Part shown: in pieces, positions 1-12,400 of the stretch
Numbering within the stretch: the first letter of the stretch is position 1
Layout of the letters: each line of letters starts with the position of its first letter
Source of the DNA: Riptortus pedestris
Taxonomy: Eukaryota; Arthropoda; Insecta; Hemiptera; Alydidae
Direction of reading: 5' to 3'
Assembly: GCA_019009955.1 (NCBI GenBank)
Contig: CM032233.1
Span: forward strand, 69,782,501 to 69,846,500
DNA: 64,000 nt
The notes under the pieces: generated by a model
Seen by the model: the letters and a program-made list of their open reading frames with translations, nothing else
What the model was told of the DNA's origin: nothing
Database searches by the model: none
Made by a program: the position numbers and the translations under genes

Positions 1-36
1 ACTTCCTCTAGTTGGCTGATTTCCATTTTTTCCCCC
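1..36 (-). CDS. ATRIP: ATRIP-like gene, exon 23 (duplicated exon, copy 2, cut by window edge)
   Basis: The first part of a second copy of the same exon, reading GEKMEISQLEE behind another TTTGATAG acceptor. The frame carries over from copy 1. The end of the exon and of the gene is outside the window. Confidence 0.4.
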
Positions 37-434
37 CTATCAAATACATATTTCTTAGTAACATAAAATGGGAATATTTTAATTAAAATTGTATTGGGCA
101 CTGATGGGATAAGGATTAATAATAATTCAGTACACAAGAATATAATAGTAAAAATGAATAATATTTTAAGCATGATAATAACAAAATTATAACAATAAGA
201 ACTCATAAAGTACTTAAATTACAAAATGAAATTAAATCACCTATTTTCTGTAGGCTTTGATTTTTGAACTTCATCTAGTTGGTTAGTTTCCATTTTTTCC
301 ACCCTATCAAATTCACAGTAATTAGTAACATAAAATAGGAATATTTTAATTAAAATTGTAATAGGCAGTGGTGGGATAAGAGTAATTCAGTATGCAAGAC
401 TATAATAATAAAAATGAATAATAGCTTAGGCATG

Positions 435-469
<35 letters not shown>

Positions 470-3400
470 AGAACTCAGAAATTACATAAGATTACAAAAT
501 ATGAATTTACTTCTCTTCAGGTGTTTTTACATCATCGCAGTTTTTTAATGATGCAGAAGCTCTCGTAGGTTCCTGGGCGGCATTTTTTTCGTATATTTTA
601 TTCACTTCTTCAATAATATCCATCTCCTATTCAATCAGAATTAAAAACAAAAAAAAAATCATACTTGAATAAGTATATACACAGCATAGCATATATTGTA
701 TATAAAATTATAAACATCTCTTGGTTTTAATCAATGCATTAATATATGCTGTCTTAAATTTTGCATATAACATAATTTCCTATAATTGTTATTCCTTATG
801 TTATGTTGTAACTCAAAATTTCAACCTTAACAAACCTGTCAATCCTACTCACCTGATATTCATAATACAATAATACCTGCAGATATGACAAACCTAGTTT
901 TACCAAGTTTGGCTTATACATGATCTGTCTAAGAGAGAAATTGAATATTAATCAGATTCTAGATGGTGAGATGAGGTTCCTAAGGAAGATTAAGAAGTAA
1001 TTGAATCCAGAACACTCCAGTAAGGTTTACAGACTGGTGTCACCTGTTAAATATATCATCAAAGGAAACAGGCAGAGATGGTACGGGCACCACAAGAAGG
1101 ACCAGGAATGAATTACAAAGAGAATGTTCCACTGTATTACCATTAGACAAGGAATAAATTAGGATGATGATGATGATGATATTGAACACATGTTTATAAA
1201 TGGCATCATAAAAAAATCAAAATGAACAATGCAGTACAGTTCTAGCAGCCACAATTTTTATTGATAGCAAACTTGATATTTAAATTTCTCTAACTATAAA
1301 ATTAATGGAGTTACTTGTATTTTATAGCTTTTGGCTTTCAGTAAACCCCCACTTCTACTCGTCTCACATTTTCAATAAATCAAAGTATTATAAAACATCA
1401 AAATTACATGTTTAAATTCCAAATATTGTTTTTATCTTAGTTTTACTATAGGAGATAAATAATAAGTGAGATATGACATCATCAATGAAAATTCTAATTG
1501 CCTAATGTCTTTAGGCCTCAATTTATATATGTTTGTTACCATACACAATATTTAAATATTTCATGTGAAACTGAAGATAATATTTTTTAATGGCTGGAAC
1601 ACAATAAGGAGTTGGTATTTACAGATGCTGAAAATAACACTCTGTTCTTAATCATCAGGTCAAAAAATATTATCTTTGGTTGAGTGAATTTATTAAAATC
1701 AACTCTAACTCTCCAAAAATGTGGTGCATTCTTTTACATAAAGCTCAGAAGGTATAACATGTGAGTACTGAGATGAGAAATATAAAGATATAGTGTACAT
1801 TGAAGCCTTACAGTGAATGTCATACAAACAATGTCATTATTTATTTAATGAGAACGACACATCATTTTTCAGTCTTTAATGAATAATTGAGCTAAACCAG
1901 GTACTTCAGTTAGCCATACATAAAATATGTTTTGAAAATGCCTACTGTACATTTTTTGGATGTGTGAAATTTAATTAGTTTAAACAACTCCTGCTTGATA
2001 GACAATTTAGAAAAATGAATGGCTTTTGTGAAGTAAAGGAGGTTTGTCACCAACCATCATCACTGAAGACAAGTATAGTAGAGGTGAGTAGATAGAAGAA
2101 TAGCACTTACTAAACAAGCCTACTAAAGCAAAAGGATTATTTTAAGTAATAAGCATATAAGCATGGATACCCAAACCTTTTGTTTGGAGTGTACTGCTTT
2201 AAAGAGGCAAAGCATGGATACCTAAGCCTTTAGTTTGGAGTATAGTGCTTTAAAGGGGCAAAGCATGGATACCAAAGCCTTTTGTTTGAACTGTACTGCT
2301 TTAAAGGAGCAAAGCATGGATACCTAAGCCTTTTGTTTGAACTGTACTGCTTTAAAGGAGCAAAGCATGGAAACCTAAGCCTTTTGTTTGAACTGTACTG
2401 CTTTAAAGGAGCAAAGCATGGAAACCTAAGCCTTTTGTTTGAACTGTACTGCTTTAAAGGAGCAAAGCATGGAAACCTAAGCCTTTTGTTTGAACTGTAC
2501 TGCTTTAAAGGAGCAAAGCATGGAAACCTAAGCCTTTTGTTTGAACTGTACTGCTTTAAAGGAGCAAAGCATGGAAACCTAAGCCTTTTGTTTGAACTGT
2601 ACTGCTTTAAAGGAGCAAAGCATGGATACCTAAGCCTTTCGTTTGAACTGTACTGCTTTAAAGGAGCAAAGCATGGAAACCTAAGCCTTTTGTTTGAACT
2701 GTACTGCTTTAAAGGAGCAAAGCATGGAAACCTAAGCCTTTTGTTTGAACTGTACTGCTTTAAAGGAGCAAAGCATGGAAACCTAAGCCTTTCGTTTGGA
2801 GTGTACTGCTTTAAAGGAGCAAAGCATAGATACCTAAGCCTTTCATTTGGAGTGTACTGATTTTAAGGAGCAAAGCATGGATACCTAAGCCTTTTGTTTG
2901 AACTGTACTGCTTTAAAGGAGCAAAGCATGGATACCTAAGCCTTTTGTTTGAACTGTACTGCTTTAAAGGAGCAAAGCATGTATACCTAAGCCTTTCGTT
3001 TGGAGTGTACTGCTTTAAAGGAGCAAAGCATGGAAACCTAAGCCTTTTGTTTGAACTGTACTGCTTTAAAGGAGCAAAGCATGGAAACCTAAGCCTTTTG
3101 TTTGAACTGTACTGCTTTAAAGGAGCAAAGCATGGAAACCTAAGCCTTTTGTTTGAACTGTACTGCTTTAAAGGAGCAAAGCATGGATACCTAAGCCTTT
3201 CGTTTGAACTGTACTGCTTTAAAGGAGCAAAGCATAGATACCTAAGCCTTTCATTTGGAGTGTACTGCTTTAAAGGAGTAAAAGTTTGACTCTTCACAAA
3301 AATACAGCTAAAGAAAATTTAGAGTGAAATTACAGAATTCGAACCAGGAGTTTCTTGTAGTCGTAAGTTTAGTGCACTATCTCTAAGCTACTTTTGTCCC

Positions 3401-6400
3401 AAGATAACCACAGCTAGTTTTCTATTGGTGTTTTGTATATATTCAAACATCAAATAAATGATAAAATTAATATAATTGTAAATTTACAAACCAACCTCAA
3501 TATCAGACAAGTGAACAGCTTGAATCTTATTACTTTTCTTTAGCGGTGCCAGGTCATACTTCTTGTGGATAAATTTGAAATTAGATGATCTTGACCCACT
3601 AAAAGACAGAATATTGTATTATAATAACCATTAATATTTCATTTTTTGAATTATAAAATAAAATTGATGTTAACCTATTTTTTTTAAAAATTGTCAAGAG
3701 TAGAAGAGAAGAGAATAAAAGTGACTAAAGACACAAAAATTCATGTGATATATGTTAAAATGTTCTATTTTAACTCTCTAAAGGTTGCTCTACTTAAAAT
3801 GACTTAATCTTTAACCCTTTCCACTCCAATGTCGAGTGTCACTCGACACTGATTTGGTTCCACTAGCTCCACTGTCGAGTGATACTCGACATGGTGTAAT
3901 ACCTCTTTTTGCGGAAAATTTTAAAACAGGAGGGATTTTTGTTACTGAAATGTTTGAGTCACGAATGAATGAAACATATTCTAGAATCGTAAGATACTAT
4001 AATTCAATTAAAGCCTTGGAGTGGAAAGGGTTAAGACTAAACATCTAAACAAGCCTACTATAAGCAATCTACCATACCAGGTAGTTTTCGGCCAACAAAT
4101 TTGTAAAAAAACAACTTAAATATGTTATTACAGTAGTGGAAATAAACAAATGCTACAATTGAATGTCGAAATATAACTCTAAACACAATTCATATTACCT
4201 ACTACCTATTTTATTAATTTATATAGTCCATATATCACTATATGTCATAAAATAATATAAATAATATAGTGTATAAAATATCACTATTTGAGTAGTATAT
4301 ATAGAAGTATATTCATAATAAATAATTAGTAGTCAATTATAATAATGCTTTAATGAATAATTGTTATTCATTAATAAAAAAATTATTATTATTCAAAATA
4401 AATGTAAAATAAAGTTGTAGGGTTCTATATATTCCTTGTCATCCTCCTTGATATCCACTGACTGGTATGTACTATACAAAGTAATTTATACCCCACACAC
4501 AGTATACAATATGATTACCGTAACAAAAGGTGAATTACATATCCCAGGGTAATCTTTCTATATATAGTAGGGACAGAATACATAATCTATTCGCTATATT
4601 TAAGAAGTTTAAAAATCCTTGAGGAACCTGATTGGCAACACTCGAAAACAAACTCCAGTATGAGAAGTGTCCTGAGGTCATGTGGCTATTATATCAGGTA
4701 CACAAACACCAATTTGGTTTTAGATAATAATAATGTTCTTGACTGTATTAGAGACAAATAATGCCACTGCAAAAAGTCTGTCACAAAGGGGGAGCATCCG
4801 TCACTAGTTTGTCATACCAGGAGGTGAGAAATCTGCTTAGTTTACACTCCCCCTGCACGACAGACTTTTTTGTTATGTCCTGAACAGGATCAATGGAAAT
4901 TTGAAGACATTTTTCAAAAATTAAGTCATGATAAGCTGATTTTCCTAAGAGAAATCTGCTAAAACTAAAGATCACAAAAGATTGCATCTTGCTTTCCAAA
5001 GAACATACTACCTAATCACAATATGAGAAATGAACCAAAGACAAAAAAATAACTAAAAACTGATTTAAATTCTATTAAATATCAAAATATTATAGATCAA
5101 GAAAAATTGATTCTCTGTGCAGAAAAAAGAATGAGAGATTAGGAGGCTATATTATACTGAGATGTTAATAGTGAACTTATTACAGTAACTGTGTAATAAT
5201 CTAATTTAAAATTTATTTATTTACGTCCACTTTATGCTACTATGGCTAATGAGGACGGGTTATCTACAGGTTACCACCCTTTTTTAGCCAGGGTGGAATT
5301 AAGGAATTTATTTAATGAGTTTGTCACCAAATAAATTCCTATTGCCCAGGGCAGGAATTGAACTCGGCACTCTAGGTTTACCATGTGACATTAAGACCAA
5401 CACCTTAACTCACACGGCCAACCTGAGCCCCTAGATTTGAATATACGTAGTAAGGCCCAAAAGTTTCCGGCCTGGGATAGAAGGAAAGGTGAAAGAAAAA
5501 AACTGGTCTTACTGTTTTTCAATATATTCTCCTCTAAGTTCAATACACTTATTACAACGCTTTGGCAACATTTCTATACCATGAAAAAAATAATTTTCTT
5601 CTTTGTTAAAAAAATGTTCTTCCACTGCTGCTTGGAGCTCTTTGTCGGTGTTAAATCGCCTTCCACGAAGGTCAGATTTTAATTTTGAGAAAAGGTAGAA
5701 ATCACTAGGGGCCAAGTCTGGGCTGTAGGGTGGGTGAGAGATTTGTTGGAATCCACAGTCCTTGACAGCGGCCTTGGAAATCAATGCTGTGTGGACAGGG
5801 GAATAGTCGTGAAGGAGGCGGATGCCTCTGCTTAACTTCCCTCGCCTCTTCTCTTTAATGGCGTTTCGTAACCGGTGAAGCAGGACTGCATAATACTCAC
5901 CATTCATTGTGGTATTCCTTTCTTTAAAATCTATCAATAGTATTCCTTTACAGTCCCAAAAAATTGTGGCCATTATCTTTTTTGTTGACTGCGTGACTTT
6001 TGCCTTTAAAGGAGGCGCTTCTCCTGGTCTTCTCCATTCCATGGACTCTCTTTTGCTGAGTGGGTCATAATATAGAACCATTGTCTCATCCCCAGTTACA
6101 ATTGAGTCCAAAAAATTCTTTGGGTCGGCATTATACTCGCGTAAAAATTCATTGCAGCAGTGAACTCGTTCCTGTTTTTGATGAGCTGAAAGAATTTTTG
6201 GAATCCATCTTGCACTAACCTTGTTCATATGCAAATGTTCTTTGATGATCCTCAAAACACTTGTTTTTGAAAGCCCCAACCTCGCTGCTATTTCCTTGGT
6301 TTTCAGTCGTCGGTCAGACAGCAATTCAGATTCCACAAGTTGGATTGTTTCAGAAGTGACAGCTTCCAGTAGGCGACCGGGACGTGGGTCATCTTCTAGA

Positions 6401-9400
6401 CTTTCTCTCCCTAACTTAAATAATTTTGCCCATTTTTTCACTGTGGAATACGAGGGGGAGGACTGCCTGTATACACAACCCAAGCGCTCTTTAATTTGCG
6501 AAGGAGTAAGACCCTCTTTACAAAAGAATTTAATTACCGCACGATACTCGAGTTTAAACATTGTAAAAATGGGGAGTTTCCTTTAAGGCTGGAAACTGAC
6601 TGACAAGACTGAGGAAGTGCGGGCGATGGGTATGGAGTGAGCAGGCATGGACCTGCATAGGCGTGCAGCTCCCGGCACGTTTGAAGGAGGGCAAGCAGGA
6701 CAGGCCGGAAACTTATGGACCTTACTACGTATATTAACACTATGTTCACTATTGACATCCCAGTATAATATAGCCTTCTAATCTCTTATAGTTAATATCA
6801 CACATAGTGTAAATATATCTTCAACTCTTTATTATGAAAATTACACAATTATTTGTAGAGATGAATTAAACCCATAATTTAAATGTTTCTGTGTACATGT
6901 AGTCGAATGAGATCCCTTTTCAAGGTAGATCCCAAAAATATGTTACAATAAAGTTCATACTGCTATCACGGTGTTAAATAGAGTTCGTCCAATAAATAAA
7001 AAGAGAATCAATAAGATTTGGCATTGCATTTATTCAGAAGAAGAGCCCATATTATTAGATATACCATGTAAAAACATTGAGAAAGATGGGAAGAAAATGT
7101 TTATGATAATTCTAAATTAATTTTCAGACTTTAATGTCTAAATAAAATGTTTATGTTCTTGACATTGTATTACAATAGCACTTGCTGTTCGGCCAACAAT
7201 AGCATGACTGCTAGCTGTCCCCAGAATTGGGTTTGGAATATCTGGAGCAGGACAGCATTCATTTTTCAATTACTCCACAAGAATCTCTATCTTCCCTGCA
7301 TATTGCTGAGGAGAAGTCTTGGCAGTCTGTAGCCTTCTAGAGAAGGCCACAGTCAACTCTCATTTTATATTTCATATTCATTTTTATTTAAGTTTTTTTT
7401 CTTCTTAATATCAACGCTCAGGTAGTTCATATTATAATACTTTTTTTAAAAAATAGTGAACTGAATAAATGCATGGAGAGAGAAGACTTTTACCTTGATG
7501 AAGATGAAGATGATGATGATGACAAAGGTAAATAACCAGCAAAAGATGAGTCACTTGAAGACGATGAACTATTTAAGTCTATTCGTCTTTTTTTAGTCCC
7601 TTTTGGCTTTAAATAAGATAAATACAAAAGAATCAAATAAATGAATACATTTTTAAAAGCTAATATTATCTAAAAAAGCATGCATGCATGTTGTATGTAT
7701 GTGTGTGTGTGTGTGAGTGTGTGTGTTTTGGTCGGTATAAACTTTCAAGGTCTTTTTAAAATGTTGTAATCGATATTTCTGAGTCTAAAAAGTGAAATAT
7801 TATGGTCAAAATAACTTTTTTGTCATAAGCCAAACTGATCATTCAGTGAAGTTCAGCTTCAATTGAACACTATTCTTCTGTATTCAATTTTTGTTAGCAT
7901 TTGAGACAAGAAGAGAAGGGTGAATACATGAACTCATTGGTGGATGCTACAATAATGGAAAAAATGTTAGTAAGAAATTAAAGCTAGAAGCCTTATAGAT
8001 GTTTTCTTATTTAAGAATTAAATAAAAGAACAAACAGAAACTTCAGGAAATACTTGAAAAATGTTTTATTTCTCAAAAAATTTGTATTTCAGGGGGAAAT
8101 ACAAAATTCCTTCAAGTGATTTTAGTTATTCTATCTATTCTTTTCTGTAAAGGATTCTGTTGATAATACAAAACACTTCACTTATCTATTATTTCCAAGA
8201 AATTTGACCATTATTAGACTGTATTAGAATTATTAATTACTACTATTTATTTTGGCTAATGTAATAATTATATTTCAATAAATGACTTGTTTAGTGACAG
8301 AAAACTAATAAATATTTTAATTACCTCATCATGAAAGTCAAACAGACCATGCCTGCAATAAATAAATTATTTATATAAATACGAGATCCATAATAGTAAC
8401 AACAATTTTAAATATGTTTATTGAGATCAATAATGAGAAAAGAAACTTAAGTGAAAAATATTCTTAAGAAAACTAAATGTTGAACACAAATAAAGAATGT
8501 GATTGATGAAGCAGAACTACATGCGTATGATTACATGATTGCCAAACATAATTTAAAAATGCATAAGAACATATCATAAGTACCATTCATAATTCTAAAA
8601 TCCTTTTATTTAGAATAAATTGAGTTGGTAAAGAAGAATAGTTAATGTAAGAGAAATATGAGTGAATCACTATTTAATCTCTTGATCAACTTCCTTCTGA
8701 GACTGCCCACTTATTTTTAAACAAAAATCTTTTGCTCAAAAGCTGATGAAGGGCTAGAACCTGGGTATTTTGCTTTGGTAGAAGCAAATGATCCTCCTTG
8801 CTGTTTGTGCCATTAAACAGCAAAATTTCTCCACATTTTTATTCAAGTAGCTCTCAATGACATCAAAATGCTGAGTAGGTACTAGATTAACCAGTCTTAA
8901 GTAAATCCATAGGGGGAAGAGATATTTATGAAGGTGAGAGTAACAAAAAAGTTAATAAGAAGGGGAAAATAGCTCAATGTTCACTGAAATTCAAACTGAA
9001 ACGAGGGGGATTTGATGAATGGTTATTAAATATAAAATACAGAAAAGAAAAAAAATACTCACAATTAGTACATGCATTGAATAAGAGAGATATAAGTTCC
9101 CGGCTGAGGACAAGGTTGGATTTGTGAACTTGCTCTGAATAGAATAAATATTATGTTGACTGCAAACAGGTCATGAGTCATAAAATGGTTTGGAGACTGA
9201 ATAAATTGGAATTAATACTAATGCATTAACAGTTGTAGGTAAGATCAAATCAAGATATGCATGTATGCTACCACTCAATTCAATTAGCTCCAGAAGATGG
9301 GCAACACGAAAATGTAAGTTGTGACTGGGTCTTACCTGCCTAAGTGCGTTCTATGAACCTAACAAGACTAAAAACCTAAAAGCTAATCTAACTATATTTC

Positions 9401-12400
9401 AATAATTAACAACTACTTTTTATGAATTTATGGCATAAAAGTGGCTGAATTGGTTGAATGCTCACTTTATAATTATAAGCACTTGGTTTTGAATTCCTTT
9501 ACCCATCCTTAAGACCACTAAGTTCTGATGGGTACCTTTAAAGAAAGAGAATCTGGAAACCAGTTCAGTAAAGATACTGTTCTTGTAGGTGAAATTCCCA
9601 GTAGGGGATGGACATTATTTATTTATAAAGTTGAATTTGAGAAATTTAAGTACTTTGCTCTTTATGTTTGGAGTTACTAGAGAGACAACATGAATAATGG
9701 GGTTCCATACATGCATGTGAAAATATTTATTTCTATTTCCTTAGAGCATGCACAAAAGATTGTGACTCCATAGGTATTACCAAGGTTTTTGTATTTTGAT
9801 CTGGAAACATGTAAATCTACAAGGTATTTATTACATAGTGACTGCTATATAATTGAAAATTATATATAAACATAGTATTTTAAAAAATGGCCAATTATAT
9901 ATTATACTCGTACTATACTCATAAAAATAATTCAACCATTAGAAAATTTAACAGGGGTAAGTATTATGTACACCTAAAAGTAATACTTACTCATTTGTGG
10001 GTCCACAAGCTTGGCAGAGGCAAACCTTTTCTTCGCCCTGAAAGGAAAGCACAATAAGATATTATTTTAAAAGAATTTTTTAGAAACTTATTTCATGTTA
10101 CTACAATAATAGCCATAAACATAAAAACCATATAATGATAATAATATAACCAGTGTGAAAATTAGTTTATGTTCACTATCAATTAATAAAATGAAATCTG
10201 TTTGATATGGAAAAGACAACTAGAATCATGGAAACCAAGGTAGTGGTTTAGAATATATGTTCAAGTATTGAAAATATTCAACATAATAATTATATCAATA
10301 AATTAATTAATCAAGCTCAGAAGATGGGTTTACAGCTTTAAATTTAAAAAGCATTTCAATTTTTTTTACCAAATGGGAAAGTAATAATCTTTATGTATGT
10401 TACTGCAGTCGTCTTTGTGACTTGAGGGATCATTTTGATTAGTCTTTAAACTTTTTTTCAGAAAGCAAAAGTTTCATTAGAGCTATCCAAGACCAAATAA
10501 TTGCCACGAGATGTGATAGACATCATGTTACTAAAGACAATAATGAGTTTAAGATTAATGTAGGGACAGTGAAAGAAACGTACACCACTAAGCTCAGGTA
10601 GAAAAAAAAAATCAGCTTCATAGATGAGAAGGTCACTGATTATTCATATAATCCTCAGACATTATTAGATAATGTGAATTTCAAAGTATATTGGGATGGA
10701 GCAATAATAACTGACTACACCGTCTATAAAACTAAGCCGATTCTTCCATCATTGTCAAGCATAAAGAAATTGCAGGGAATATTGCAGTCTGCAAAAATGA
10801 GCATAATCAACAAACTAGGAGTTACCAAGATTTACTTTTTGATCTTACACAAGTAAAGTAATTAAATGTTGAAAGAAATCATACAGTAAGTACAACAAAG
10901 GATAACTCGGGATGCTGAAAGATAAAAGCATAATTTTTAAATTCACAATCACAAATACATCACGTCCTTATGAATTTATTCAGAATTACTGAAAACAATC
11001 CTTTACCATATTTATATATGGGCTTGCACAATTTTGTAATGCACACACTCAAACATGTGTTTTTAATATAAAAATTTACTAGTGAGGTTTTTGGAGTTTG
11101 TGGAATATTTAATGAGATATTTACTATAATTCTACTTTTTATTTTTATTTTTAGATTAATATCTATTTTATGTTGTTACAAGTAGTCAGGGCAATTCATT
11201 TACAGGTTACCATTCTAGTATAGCCAGGATGGGACTAAGGATTTTATTAATACGTTTTCCCTGAAGTATTTAAATTGAGATAATAATACCTAATTTACAT
11301 AGATACTTCTGAATTTTAGAGGACTTGGAGGTGTCAAAACTAACATGATCATCTCATACACCACAAATCATATATCTCAATTCAACCAAGTGAATTCACC
11401 AGACTTCTTATTATGGGCAATAAAGTCTTATCCAACACTTAATAGAGTATATGAAGAGTTGGAACATTGTCAGGCATAAGAAAATTTGGATGTTAACAAA
11501 TATATGCATATCATCTGACCCAGGACAATCATGTTCAACCAAATGAACAAGAGGACACACTAGGGAGGAACCATTTTCTTCATTCTATTGAATTCTATAA
11601 AGAAAGATTTTGTGAAGAGTTTGGTGATTATCAAGTTAAAAGACAGGGCCTATGGTTCGGATCAAGAGGTACAATCTCAAAAATGACTGCTGCTTTCTTG
11701 AGAGAGTTGGGGTTGATGAATAAGAATGGCTCCCTCTAACTGAATCCATTATTTTTGATTAATTAAGTATTATTAATTGTCATATTTATATTTAGTTTTA
11801 AATTATTTGTATTATGTTATTTGTGTTTTTATTTTGTCTTCTCACTTTCATTCTTTTAATTTAATTTTTGTTTTAAATAATTACTTTTATTTTAATTACA
11901 TTTTGTTTTATTATGAATTACTTTTTTGTTATTGCCAATATTATGTCAAATTTTTGCTGAGTAGCCTGCAACTCACAATCGGTGAACAGTAACACTTATT
12001 TAGTTTAATTAAGTGTTTTTATTCTTTTAATAATAATTAATATGTTTATTGTGTAGTTTTGGTAAAACAGAATTTGAAAATATCTATGGTAGAATAGAGA
12101 AACATCAACATGATATGTTATATTTACGAATTAATAAAGAAACTATTTTCATTATAACTGAAGTAAAATATAAATGTATCTAGGGGATGTGTGTGGTATT
12201 TGATTCCAACACTACTATTAAAGTGATATAACTGAAAATATACTGCCATACCTTAAGTCTTCAGCTGTAATTTAAACTCATTTTCTGATACTGATTACTA
12301 CAAAAATCAAAATACTATACTGGCCTGGTGAAATAATAATAAAATAAAATAATTACCGTAACTGAACTTTTGATCTTCAGGAAGTTGTGAAAAGCAGCTG

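Larger units (their letters stand above)
1..505. repeat. tandem duplication of an exon with its flanking intron, ~267 bp
   Basis: Bases 1-240 and 268-505 align from end to end, including the exon, the acceptor and the AT-rich intron behind it. They differ by scattered substitutions, small indels and a (TA)n expansion in the right copy (434-466). Confidence 0.75.

Noticed and set aside
434..466. CRISPR-like or regular short repeats among the (TA)n tracts
   Set aside because: These are simple microsatellites, and the genome is eukaryotic; no spacer-repeat structure exists in the window.
2282..3297. Long readings on both strands with 17-residue repeats (FELYCFKGAKHGNLSLL type)
   Set aside because: They are a by-product of a stop-free 51-bp minisatellite in an intron; both strands are open in the same place and there is no start context or splice structure.
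3325..3405. Functional tRNA gene on the minus strand
   Set aside because: Box A and B are present, but the T stem and acceptor stem do not pair; more likely a SINE or tRNA relic.
6221..6586. Plus-strand 121-codon reading inside the mariner
   Set aside because: It is the antisense shadow of the transposase.
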